From Bifidobacterium asteroides (GTDB lineage: Bacteria; Actinomycetota; Actinomycetes; Actinomycetales; Bifidobacteriaceae), in contig NZ_QGLK01000001.1 of NCBI RefSeq assembly GCF_003202755.1, positions 434,001 to 498,000 on the forward strand: DNA of 64,000 nt, read 5' to 3'. Under the pieces are notes generated by a model, which did no database searches, was not told the origin of the DNA, and saw only the letters and a list, made by a program, of their open reading frames with translations. This document shows, piece by piece, positions 8,506 to 24,303 of this stretch. The position numbers and the translations under genes are program-made. The stretch's first letter is position 1, and the number at the start of each line of letters is the position of its first letter.

Positions 8506-9870
8506 ATGATCACACGTGACGAGGTCCTGGAGACCAACGACATGATCGATCGGGAGCGTCTGGACGTACGCACCATCACCATGGGCATCAGCCTGCTGGA
8601 CTGCGCCAGTCAAGATGTGGACATGCTCTGCCGGAACATCCATCGCAGGATCGTTTCCTTGGCTGGCGATCTGGTGTCCACTGGGGACTCCATTGCCCGC
8701 GAATACGGCATTCCCATCGTCAACAAGCGGATCACCGTCACCCCCATCTCTCTGGTAGCCGCCGGAGCCTGTCACACCGTGGAGGACTATGTGGCCGTGG
8801 CCAAGGCTCTGGATCGCTCGGCCCAGGAGGTCGGCGTCAACCTGATCGGTGGTTACTCGGCCCTGGTCGGCAAGGGCATGACCCCGGCCGAGCGACTGTT
8901 GATCAAGTCCCTGCCCAGGGCGCTGAACCAGACGGAACGGGTCTGCGCCAGCGTCAACGTGGGCTCCACCAGAACGGGCATCGATATGGATGCCGTAGCC
9001 CTCATGGGCCGGGTCGTCAAGGCCACCGCCGAGAGCACTGCCGACTCGGACAGCTCTGGCTGCACCAAGCTGGTGGTCTTCTGCAACGCTCCGGACGACA
9101 ATCCCTTTATGGCCGGTGGCTTCCATGGGGTTAGCCAGGGGTCGGCCGTCATCAACGTGGGGGTCTCCGGCCCCGGCGTGGTCAAGACGGCCTTGGAATC
9201 AGCCAAGGGAGCGGACTTCGGGCAGCTCTGCGAGACCATTAAACGGACCGCTTTCAAGATCACTCGGGTGGGTCAGCTGGTAGCCCAGGAGGCCAGCCGT
9301 CGTCTAGATGTGCCCTTCGGAATCATCGATCTGTCCCTGGCGCCCACCCCTGCGGTGGGGGACTCGGTGGGCGAAGTCCTGCAGACCATGGGTCTGGAGC
9401 AGGTGGGCGCCCCAGGGACCACTGCGGCCCTGGCCATCCTCAACGATCAGGTCAAGAAGGGCGGCATCATGGCTTCCAGCTCGGTGGGAGGGCTGTCTGG
9501 AGCCTTTATTCCCGTGTCCGAGGATGCCGCCATGATCCAGGCTACGCAAGAGGGAAGCCTGACCCTGGAGAAGCTTGAGGCCATGACCTGCGTCTGCTCG
9601 GTGGGGCTGGACATGATCCCCATCCCCGGGGACACTTCTGCGGAATCCATCTCCGGCCTTATCGCCGACGAGGCGGCCATCGGCATGATCAACCAAAAGA
9701 CTACAGCAGTCAGGGTCATTCCTGTCATCGGCAAGCAGGTGGGCGAGTGGGCCGAGTTCGGCGGGCTCATGGGCGGCGGGCCGGTCGTGCCTGTCAATAC
9801 CCGCTCATGTGCCGACTTCATCAACCGGGGCGGACACATCCCGGCTCCCATCCACAGCTTCAAGAACTGA
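8506..9870 (+). CDS. PFL family protein (UPF0210/DUF711)
   Basis: A 454-residue cytoplasmic protein of the conserved UPF0210 family, structurally related to the pyruvate formate-lyase fold but without a demonstrated activity. Recognisable family segments are [16 protein letters not shown], the Gly-rich [25 protein letters not shown] (split by residue about 210), and the C-terminal [15 protein letters not shown] see no clear glycyl-radical loop near the C-terminus, so radical chemistry should not be assumed. The length is normal for the family. GAGGCAGCC lies before the ATG, and the gene is probably translated with the ACT-domain gene just upstream. Confidence 0.85.
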   Translation: MITRDEVLETNDMIDRERLDVRTITMGISLLDCASQDVDMLCRNIHRRIVSLAGDLVSTGDSIAREYGIPIVNKRITVTPISLVAAGACHTVEDYVAVAKALDRSAQEVGVNLIGGYSALVGKGMTPAERLLIKSLPRALNQTERVCASVNVGSTRTGIDMDAVALMGRVVKATAESTADSDSSGCTKLVVFCNAPDDNPFMAGGFHGVSQGSAVINVGVSGPGVVKTALESAKGADFGQLCETIKRTAFKITRVGQLVAQEASRRLDVPFGIIDLSLAPTPAVGDSVGEVLQTMGLEQVGAPGTTAALAILNDQVKKGGIMASSSVGGLSGAFIPVSEDAAMIQATQEGSLTLEKLEAMTCVCSVGLDMIPIPGDTSAESISGLIADEAAIGMINQKTTAVRVIPVIGKQVGEWAEFGGLMGGGPVVPVNTRSCADFINRGGHIPAPIHSFKN

Positions 9871-9885
9871 GTGCGCTCGCGGGGT

Positions 9886-10545
9886 TCAGCGGCCGCCTTG
9901 GAATCCCAGCTGCCGCCAGGCCTCGTAGATGGCTATGGAAGCGCAGTTGGTCAGGTTCAGGCTTCGCAGGCTGGGCCGCATGGGCAGCCTGACCTGTTCG
10001 GCCACGTGAGGGCCGGCCATAATGTCCATGGGGTCGGGGATGTCGCCCGGCTCGGGGCCGAACAGGAGGATGTCGTCCGGCCGGTAGTTGACCTCGGTGT
10101 AGAGCTTGTCGGCGTGGGCGGTGAAGGCGATGATCCGGCTGCCGGGCATGGAACGGACCAGGTCGTCGAAGTCCGGGTGCAGGACCACGTGGGCCATGTC
10201 ATGGTAGTCCAGGCCGGCCCGGCGCAACTTGGTGTCCTTGAGGTTGAAGCCCAGGGGCTCTATCAGATGCAGGATGGTGCCGGTCACGGCGCACAGGCGG
10301 ATGGCCGAGCCGGTGTTGCCGGGGATCCGCGGCGAGTAGTAGCACAGGTGGGGTGTGGAGGTCTTCACCCGGCTGGCCTGCTCGGCCTTCATCATGGCGT
10401 CCACTACCGAGATGGGGTTGCCGTGGGCGTCGGTGACCAGTTCATCCGGACCATAATTCGATTTGCGGTATCCGTACTCGTACATGCTTTCGACAGCCTT
10501 CGATGGGTCGTCGGACCGCTCCTGCTCCTGCTCCTGCCTGTTCAT
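9886..10545 (-). CDS. trmL: tRNA (cytidine/uridine-34-2'-O)-methyltransferase, TrmL-like SpoU family
   Basis: Knotted SPOUT methyltransferase that would methylate the 2'-OH of the wobble nucleotide in certain leucine tRNAs using S-adenosylmethionine. The three SpoU motifs are present: YYSPRIPGNTGSAIRLCAV, then LLFGPEPGDIP, then SLNLTNCASIAIYEAWRQLG. The LHLIEPLGF and LRRAGLDYH stretches are typical of TrmL. At 219 aa it is longer than E. coli TrmL (about 157 aa) because of a ~60-residue N-terminal extension rich in Glu/Gln and charged residues. It converges on the UPF0210 gene (15-base gap) and diverges from mutY. Confidence 0.85.
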   Translation of the reverse strand: MNRQEQEQERSDDPSKAVESMYEYGYRKSNYGPDELVTDAHGNPISVVDAMMKAEQASRVKTSTPHLCYYSPRIPGNTGSAIRLCAVTGTILHLIEPLGFNLKDTKLRRAGLDYHDMAHVVLHPDFDDLVRSMPGSRIIAFTAHADKLYTEVNYRPDDILLFGPEPGDIPDPMDIMAGPHVAEQVRLPMRPSLRSLNLTNCASIAIYEAWRQLGFQGGR

Positions 10546-10635
10546 GAGGCCAACCTACCGTCGCCAAACGACAGGTAAGGGAACATCGGTCGGCACCGTC
10601 AGGCAGAATACGGCGGTTGAATGAGGCAGAATCGG

Positions 10636-11691
10636 ATGGCGAAGGGCGGTGTGACCATGGAGAACGCGGAAACGGCCTCGGCGGAGATTGAGCCTATCCG
10701 CCTGAGGCTGTTCGACTGGTGGAGCCGATATGCCCGCGACCTGCCCTGGCGCTTTGGGCGAACCACGCCTTGGGGGGTCCTGGTATCCGAGGTCATGAGC
10801 CAGCAAACCCAGATGAGCAGGGTGGTGCCCTACTGGGTGGCCTGGATGAAGGTTTGGCCGGATGCGGCCTCCCTCGCTGCCGCACCCAAAGCTGAAGTCA
10901 TCACGGCCTGGGGCCGACTGGGCTACCCGCGCCGAGCCCTGCGCTTGCAGGAGTGCGCGCAGCAGGTGGCCGGCCAGTATGCAGACCGGCTGCCCCGGGA
11001 TTACGACCAGCTGGTGGCCCTGCCTGGCATCGGCGACTACACAGCCAGCGCTGTCATGAGCTTTGCCTACGGCGAGCGGATCGCCGTCATCGACACCAAT
11101 ATTCGCAGGGTGCTTTCCAGGGTCTTTCTGGGGCGTGAATCCACCGGTGGCGCTGCCAGCCGAGAGGAGCGCCAGCTGGCCTGGCAGGTCCTGCCTGAGG
11201 ACGGAGAGCAGAAGCCTGTTAGCGCCGACGAAGGAGGGCCGGAGGATGTCGGTGTTCAGGACGGCGGTGCCCAGGAAGATAGTGGGCGTCTGGGACTTGC
11301 TGATCCGAAGGTCAGGTCGGCAGCCTGGCGGGAGCCGCCCTCGGCCCGATGGAACCAGGCCGTCATGGAGCTGGGAGCCACGGTCTGCATCGCCCGCAAG
11401 CCGGCCTGCGATATCTGTCCTCTGGCCGGCCACTGCCGCTTTCTCAAGGCCGGAATGCCCGGTCTAGGCGTAGGCAGAACCAGGCCCCGGCAGCGCTTCG
11501 CGGGCACCGACCGGCAGGTACGCGGTGCCATTCTTCAGGCCCTACGGCAGGCTTCGGGCGAGCCCGTCTCCAAGGAGGACCTGAGACACCTGTGCGAGGA
11601 CGAAATCCGACTTGATCGGTGTATCGCCTCCCTGGACGAGGACGGCCTTCTGGAGATCGGCCAGAACGGCAGCCTAAGTCTGCCGCAGTGA
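10636..11691 (+). CDS. mutY: A/G-specific adenine glycosylase
   Basis: Base-excision repair enzyme that removes adenine mispaired with 8-oxoguanine. The helix-hairpin-helix with catalytic Asp is visible as LPGIGDYTASAVMSFAYGERIAVIDTN (catalytic D in IDTN). The N-terminal active-site Glu lies in VSEVMSQQTQ. The [4Fe-4S] loop is C-X6-C-X2-C-X5-C in CIARKPACDICPLAGHC. Between the catalytic core and the FeS loop there is an insert of roughly 30 mainly acidic, low-complexity residues (around 185-215) not normal for MutY. The C-terminal 8-oxoG recognition domain is short, about 80 residues. Starts at 10621 and 10657 are also possible; 10636 has GAGGC 8 bases upstream. Confidence 0.9.
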   Translation: MAKGGVTMENAETASAEIEPIRLRLFDWWSRYARDLPWRFGRTTPWGVLVSEVMSQQTQMSRVVPYWVAWMKVWPDAASLAAAPKAEVITAWGRLGYPRRALRLQECAQQVAGQYADRLPRDYDQLVALPGIGDYTASAVMSFAYGERIAVIDTNIRRVLSRVFLGRESTGGAASREERQLAWQVLPEDGEQKPVSADEGGPEDVGVQDGGAQEDSGRLGLADPKVRSAAWREPPSARWNQAVMELGATVCIARKPACDICPLAGHCRFLKAGMPGLGVGRTRPRQRFAGTDRQVRGAILQALRQASGEPVSKEDLRHLCEDEIRLDRCIASLDEDGLLEIGQNGSLSLPQ

Positions 11692-11721
11692 AGGCTGCCC
11701 TGTCGATTAGACTGGGAAAGT

Positions 11722-12384
11722 ATGGCCAAGCGACGCATGAGCGAAAAGAAGCGGCGGATGTATCGTCGCCGGAGGATTGCGGCAGCCCTGCTGGCGGTGC
11801 TCTTCCTGCTGGTCTGTGCTGGCCTGGTTTGGGGCGTGGGGGCCGGCATCAGAGCACTGCGCGGAGGCGATGGGGGCCAGGGAGTCTCGACCAGCGCCCA
11901 GCAGGACGCAAAGACCAAAACCAAGGACAAGGACAAGCAGGGCAAAGATCAGAAGAAGGACGCCGGCAAGAAGCGTTCCTCCGGAGCTCCTGACTGTAAC
12001 AAGGGGGATCTGGCTCTGGAGCTGGCTGCACCTAATCCCAGCACTGAGGTCGGCGGGTCCATCGACTTTACGGCAACCATTCGTCACAAGGGAACGGGCT
12101 CATGTTTGGTGGATGGTTCCGACGGCGGCCGTGTGCTCGTCATCACCAGCGGTCAGGATACCATTTGGCGCTCCGATGCCTGCCCGGTTGGGGCGCGCAC
12201 CCTGCTCATGGCCACAGGAGACAAGGACGTGCAGACCATTACCTGGCATGCCGACAGGAGTCAGGACAGCTGCCAGCCAGACCAGAAGTTGCTCAGGGTC
12301 AAGGCCGGTTCCTACCATGCCAAGCTGGTGCTCAAGGCCGATTCGCACGTGGTTTCCCAGTCAGTGCCGATCATGATTCAATAG
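11722..12384 (+). CDS. membrane-anchored protein of unknown function
   Basis: A 220-residue protein I do not recognise beyond its layout. A strongly basic N-terminus (MAKRRMSEKKRRMYRRRR) leads into one membrane segment (about 19-45), placing the rest outside the cell. A Lys/Asp/Gln-rich linker (about 55-90) is followed by a ~130-residue domain with alternating hydrophobic strands and a few Cys (CNKGDLALE, GTGSCLV, SDACPVG, QDSCQP), suggesting an Ig-like beta sandwich perhaps with disulfides. A GGGAAAG stretch precedes the ATG. It lies between mutY and rpoB and ends 26 bases before the rpoB promoter. Confidence 0.7.
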   Translation: MAKRRMSEKKRRMYRRRRIAAALLAVLFLLVCAGLVWGVGAGIRALRGGDGGQGVSTSAQQDAKTKTKDKDKQGKDQKKDAGKKRSSGAPDCNKGDLALELAAPNPSTEVGGSIDFTATIRHKGTGSCLVDGSDGGRVLVITSGQDTIWRSDACPVGARTLLMATGDKDVQTITWHADRSQDSCQPDQKLLRVKAGSYHAKLVLKADSHVVSQSVPIMIQ

Positions 12385-12409
12385 CAGCTTTTCCAAGACG
12401 ACACGCCGA

Positions 12410-12438
12410 TTGCGTCCAGGTCCTTTGCCTGCTATAGT
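12410..12438 (+). promoter_or_regulatory. rpoBC promoter
   Basis: TTGCGT at 12410-12415 and TATAGT at 12433-12438 with a 17-base spacer. A transcript starting near 12445 would have a leader of about 130 bases before rpoB. Confidence 0.7.
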
Positions 12439-12466
12439 TTTGTCTTTGCATGAGGTGTGTCATATA

Positions 12467-12528
12467 GCGGGCATGCATCATCGAGGAGATGCCCGCGAAT
12501 AGGCATATGGCGGCCATTCGGCATCTCC
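12467..12528 (+). promoter_or_regulatory. rpoB leader with two mutually exclusive hairpins
   Basis: GCGGGCAT (12467-12474) can pair with ATGCCCGC (12489-12496). Alternatively GGAGATGCC (12485-12493) can pair with GGCATCTCC (12520-12528), with ATGG-CGG-CCAT nested inside. The segments overlap at 12489-12493, so only one structure can form at a time. A five-codon reading frame (ATG at 12450, stop at 12465-12467) ends where the first hairpin begins. No T-run follows either stem. Confidence 0.45.
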
Positions 12529-12578
12529 CTGGGGTAACAGGAATGATCGAGTACGGCGAGCGATAAGGAACGTCCATT

Positions 12579-16145
<3,567 letters not shown>

Positions 16146-16158
16146 ACTACCAGTCACA

Positions 16159-16183
16159 GGGATGCCCGCTTGAAGGGCATCCC
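16159..16183 (+). other. rpoB-rpoC intercistronic hairpin
   Basis: GGGATGCCC at 16159-16167 pairs perfectly with GGGCATCCC at 16175-16183 around a 7-base loop. No T-run follows, so transcription into rpoC should continue. It could be a processing or stability element. The GATGCCCGC stretch also occurs in the rpoB leader. Confidence 0.5.
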
Positions 16184-16233
16184 GCCAAGAGGCAAACTTC
16201 AGAGCAGTTACAAGATCAGAGACAGGACACAGA

Positions 16234-20394
<4,161 letters not shown>

Positions 20395-20476
20395 GTGCCT
20401 GCACGACCAGTAGCCGCAGATCCTCTGGGCCGGATGATCCGACCTCGAGGATTCGGCTGCAGGATATGCGATAAAG

Positions 20477-20527
20477 GATGAGGGCCCGTGCGATCATAGC
20501 GATCGTACGGGCCCTCATCTTGTTTTT
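20477..20527 (+). terminator. rpoBC terminator
   Basis: GATGAGGGCCCGTGCGATC (20477-20495) pairs with GATCGTACGGGCCCTCATC (20501-20519), 19 base pairs with one G-T, loop ATAGC, then TTGTTTTTT. It is a near-perfect Rho-independent terminator. The preceding stretch 20417-20452 also folds (AGCCG/CGGCT and ATCCTC/GAGGAT), possibly a first, weaker stop. Confidence 0.9.
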
Positions 20528-20641
20528 TCGCGGTCAAGATTGCAGGCAGACAGTGACGACGATGGCTGTAGATGACGGCTATTTGGTGGCCATATCTGGT
20601 CAGGGAAGAATCGTTTCGGCAAGACCAGCATGGCAGGTAGG

Positions 20642-23056
20642 TCAGCGCAAATGCCGAGTGGAAAGCAGGGTCCGCCAACGTCGCGTTCGTGGCAGGGATG
20701 CCAGGATGGCAGATCGAAGCTTGTCCACCAGCTGCCAGCAGTCTTCGGCCTCCTGTTCATCGGAGGGGTGCCGGTCGAAAGAGGCCTGATCGGCCATGCT
20801 GCGCAGTCGATCCAGATCCCCGCGCAGTCCGGCCGCCGAGGACCCTGGGGGATCGGTCAGAAGGGTCTGGGCAATCAGAACCGCTTGCTCGCTACGGGTG
20901 CCGTCCAAGGACAGACCGGTCTGCCTGCCCAGGTTGCCGATCTGTCGCCAGCCGGCGCGGATACGTGTCTTCGGATTGCCCGTAGACCGTGCCCGCCTGC
21001 GTAGCCGGGCTTTGACGGCCAGTAGGAGCAGGATCGGGAGGGCGGGTAGCCAGACCGGCATGGTCCAGAGCGTCGCTTTGGTTATCAGGGGTCCGTACCG
21101 CTTCCAGAAGGAGGGTGGAGACTGCGGGGATGCTTCCTGCCCGCCGACGGTGGTCCTGCCTTGGGTGGTGTGGTCGTCGTGGGGAGGGTCGGCCAGCGGG
21201 GGTGGTGGCTGGCGGACCAGGGTGCGTGGGTCGGGGGGTGTGGGGTCCAGGGATTTGTCCGGGGTCTTGGTCTCTGGTGGTGTGGGGTAGAAGGGGATCC
21301 ATCCGAGTCCCTTCAGATTGACCTCCACCCAGGCCTGGGCATCACGTCCCGTGAAGTCGACTCGGGTGCTCCCGTCCGCCTGGGTCCTGGTCCGTGCTCG
21401 GCTGATGGAACCGTCATGGTTCTTCGGCAAAAATCCCAAGACCACCCGGGATGGCAGACCCATCTGCCTGGCCAGGAGTGCCATGGCCGAGGCGTATTGC
21501 TCGCTGTCGCCCACCATGGCCTGGCCCTGCAGGAGCTGATTGATTCGATAGTCACCATGGCCGGAGGGCGAGGGATAGTCGCCGGCCAGACCATGGGAAA
21601 ACCATCCCTCCTTGTGCAGCCGTTCCTCGATGGCCAGTGCTCTAGCGCCGCCGCGCACCTGCATGGAGGTCATGGAGGCAGCCGCTTTGGGCAGGCTTTC
21701 AGGGGCATCCGACAGGGAAGGCACCTGCGCATCTCCCGGATCGCTGTCGGCTATGCGACGCGTTGCGGGTCGGTTTTGGGCCACGCCGTGCACTGTATAG
21801 CTGGCTCCTGCCTGTAGGGCCTGATCGGTCAGAGCAGTGTCCGTAGCCTTGTTGAAGTAGAGGTCTTTCCGTTGCAGGTCCTGGTCCGGATCGATGCTGC
21901 CGACCTGTCCGGCGGAGGGCAGCCAGGCGTGGTCGAATCCTTCCCTAATTAGAAAGGTTGCGGTAAAGGGCTGTCCGGTTTGTTCGCCGTCTTTGGTCTT
22001 CTCCTGCTGCCTTTCTGTGCGGATCTGGGCGCCGATGCGCCGGTAGTCGGCGGCTCCTGCGCCTGAGGAGTCGGACAGATTCCAGACCTTGCCGTCATAG
22101 CGGTCCATGACTGCCATCCGGACGGGCGTGCCGGCGGGCAGGTTGTGTACCGTGACCAGGGTATCGTCGCGGTGTCGCTTGATATAGGCACGGTAGTCGC
22201 TCAAGGGGCTGGTGAACAGGTAGGGGTCCATGGGCGGCTGATAATGGTCGCGGATGACCTGCCGGGTCGGAGCAGGCAAGATTCCAGCGGAGAAAATCAT
22301 TCCGGCTGCTAGGGCCAGGGTCAGGAGAGTGGATGCGAGTCCTTGTAGACGCAGCAGACCCAGTCCACTTGCGCTCCAAATCAGCAGAAGCAACCAGAGG
22401 ATGCCGCCCGTCAATGCCGGATAGAGGCCTCCGCTGGTCCCTAGGGCTGCTGACACAGCCATGGTGGCCAGGATGGGCAGGGTGGCTGCCAGGACGGCCA
22501 CTGGGTGTGCCGGCCGTCCCAGATTGCGGCCTAGGCCATGGCGGGCCAGCAGCACGGCCAGACAACAGGTCCAGAGCATCAGCGTCCACAGGGCCATCAG
22601 TCCGCAGGCTTCCTGTCCGAGAGGCGGATCGATGGCTACCAAGGTTTTGAAAGCGCCGAAGGTGGATGACCAACCTTGTGCCAGGGTTGTCCTGGTGGGC
22701 AGGACGTGTGCCAGGGTGGTCCCGTTCAGAGTGAAGATGGGGCCGAGCAGGAACTGGGCCGCGATCAGCAGCAGAGGCTGGAGGAGGGCTGTAGCAATAT
22801 TACGGCGAGGGAGCATGGCGATCAGCAGTCCGGTCAGACAAGCTGCGGCTCCCACTGTCAGCCAGAAGGACATGCTGCCGTAGACCGGCAGCAGCTGCAG
22901 TCCGGCCAGCAGATCGAGGGGCGCCAGTGCGGCGACCAGAATGATAGGGGAGCGGCGCCTGGTGGGGTCGACTCTGGATTGCAGACCAGTCCGGTCGATC
23001 AGACGAATCGGCTCCCTCTGGGCTTGCTCCATCCATGATGCTGATGATGTGCTCAT
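20642..23056 (-). CDS. transglutaminase-fold membrane protein with a lost catalytic triad (PFNA cluster)
   Basis: An 804-residue protein: about six or more N-terminal membrane segments (roughly 35-270), a large outside domain with a transglutaminase core (about 490-595), a Pro-rich linker, another membrane segment near 675 and a basic cytoplasmic tail. It matches the DUF3488/transglutaminase proteins that accompany DUF58 and MoxR genes. In active members the core has Cys, His and Asp. Here those positions read Ser518 (GDSEQYASAM), Gln574 (DAQAWVEV) and Tyr590 (FYPTPP), with the family spacing preserved, so it is probably not a working transglutaminase or protease. The start overlaps the DUF58 stop by 4 bases. 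It is the last gene of the cluster. Confidence 0.85.
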   Translation of the reverse strand: MSTSSASWMEQAQREPIRLIDRTGLQSRVDPTRRRSPIILVAALAPLDLLAGLQLLPVYGSMSFWLTVGAAACLTGLLIAMLPRRNIATALLQPLLLIAAQFLLGPIFTLNGTTLAHVLPTRTTLAQGWSSTFGAFKTLVAIDPPLGQEACGLMALWTLMLWTCCLAVLLARHGLGRNLGRPAHPVAVLAATLPILATMAVSAALGTSGGLYPALTGGILWLLLLIWSASGLGLLRLQGLASTLLTLALAAGMIFSAGILPAPTRQVIRDHYQPPMDPYLFTSPLSDYRAYIKRHRDDTLVTVHNLPAGTPVRMAVMDRYDGKVWNLSDSSGAGAADYRRIGAQIRTERQQEKTKDGEQTGQPFTATFLIREGFDHAWLPSAGQVGSIDPDQDLQRKDLYFNKATDTALTDQALQAGASYTVHGVAQNRPATRRIADSDPGDAQVPSLSDAPESLPKAAASMTSMQVRGGARALAIEERLHKEGWFSHGLAGDYPSPSGHGDYRINQLLQGQAMVGDSEQYASAMALLARQMGLPSRVVLGFLPKNHDGSISRARTRTQADGSTRVDFTGRDAQAWVEVNLKGLGWIPFYPTPPETKTPDKSLDPTPPDPRTLVRQPPPPLADPPHDDHTTQGRTTVGGQEASPQSPPSFWKRYGPLITKATLWTMPVWLPALPILLLLAVKARLRRRARSTGNPKTRIRAGWRQIGNLGRQTGLSLDGTRSEQAVLIAQTLLTDPPGSSAAGLRGDLDRLRSMADQASFDRHPSDEQEAEDCWQLVDKLRSAILASLPRTRRWRTLLSTRHLR

Positions 23057-24300
23057 GGCTGGTTCTCCAAGAGGATGGGGAGGTCCCGAATACTACCCAA
23101 AACAGCGTTGACCAGGCCCGGTTGTGCCTGCAGGCTTGGATGAGCATCCAGGTCAGCAGCCAGCAGCATGACCGGGGAGGCGCTCTGAGCCGATTCGCCC
23201 ATCAGCGCTGAGGGTTGGCGGTCGCCCATCGAACCGGTTACCAGAATGGTCAGGCTGGTCCGCTCGGAAGCATCAGTCCGGTCAAGTAAGTCATAGCCGT
23301 CTTGGCGGGGGTGGATGGCACTGCAGGCGTCCAGAAAGCTACGGGGATCTTCCGTGGGCAGGATGGTTCCATGGGTATCGGAATTGTCTGGTTCCGGGGC
23401 CAGCGCTTGCAACCGATGGCCATCAAGCAGGCATCGGCAACCCAAGGAGGCATAGATTGCAACTGCAAGCTCGAACTCATCCGCGTTCCGGTAGGAGGCG
23501 GCTTGGCCGTCCAGGATCAGTTCGGTCCTAGTGCGCAATGTGGGCTCGTACTGACGGACCATCAGTGTGCCGGCCCGGGCAGTGGACAACCAGTGGACCC
23601 GTTTCATGTCGTCGCCCGGAGCATAGGGGCGCAGGGCATGGAATTCCAGGTCGTCGTCGACAATGCCGGGACCAGGATCCCCCTCCAGGTCGCGTTCCAG
23701 TCCGGCTTCAAGGGGCGGCAAGGCAACCGTGCGGGGATGGATATAGAGTTTTCGGGCGCCCGCCAGGATTCGACGGCGGCGAATGAGCCCCAGCGGATCC
23801 CCGGCCTCCATGGTCACCGGACCCAGGTCAATCACGCCACGGGACCTGGCTTCCAGCTTCAAGCGGATCTGGTGACTCTGGCCGGGAGCCAGCGCAGGCA
23901 AAGGCGCCATGATGGTTCCCTGGCTCAGAGCCAGACCGATTCGGCCACGGCGGGTGGAACGCCTGCCTGGGTTGGTCAGAACCAGTACCAGCTTGGCCTG
24001 GCCACCCACCTCAAGATGTCCCTGGTCCAGACTCGTTTCAGCGCTACAGGACAGATTGCCCAGGCTCATCAGCAATCCCAGAAGCAGCATGCCCGCGCCC
24101 AGCAGAGCCCCTGCCAGCAATTCACGCCAGCCTGTAGGGACGAAGGCCAGAGCGCACAAGAGCGCGGCCAGGGCCATGGCTCGGCCCAGGGCAGTGACCG
24201 ACTTCCACAGGTCAGCGGTCTGGGCTCGCATGCCCTGTCTGGATCCGGCCGAGGATGCCGGTATTTCCTCCGGGGCAGGTCGGCGGGCAAAGGCGGTCAT
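23053..24300 (-). CDS. DUF58 domain protein (PFNA cluster)
   Basis: A 415-residue membrane-associated protein. Two membrane segments lie near residues 38-75. The DUF58 signature is ALRPYAPGDDMKRVHWLSTARAG around 220-240, followed by MVRQYEP. The C-terminal part resembles a von Willebrand A-like fold but without a clear MIDAS motif. DUF58 proteins usually work with a MoxR ATPase, as here where the genes are 3 bases apart. The biochemical role is unknown; a chaperone-like assembly function with MoxR is inferred from the family. It is coupled to the transglutaminase gene by an ATGA overlap. Confidence 0.88.
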   Translation of the reverse strand: MTAFARRPAPEEIPASSAGSRQGMRAQTADLWKSVTALGRAMALAALLCALAFVPTGWRELLAGALLGAGMLLLGLLMSLGNLSCSAETSLDQGHLEVGGQAKLVLVLTNPGRRSTRRGRIGLALSQGTIMAPLPALAPGQSHQIRLKLEARSRGVIDLGPVTMEAGDPLGLIRRRRILAGARKLYIHPRTVALPPLEAGLERDLEGDPGPGIVDDDLEFHALRPYAPGDDMKRVHWLSTARAGTLMVRQYEPTLRTRTELILDGQAASYRNADEFELAVAIYASLGCRCLLDGHRLQALAPEPDNSDTHGTILPTEDPRSFLDACSAIHPRQDGYDLLDRTDASERTSLTILVTGSMGDRQPSALMGESAQSASPVMLLAADLDAHPSLQAQPGLVNAVLGSIRDLPILLENQP

Positions 24301-24303
24301 GGC

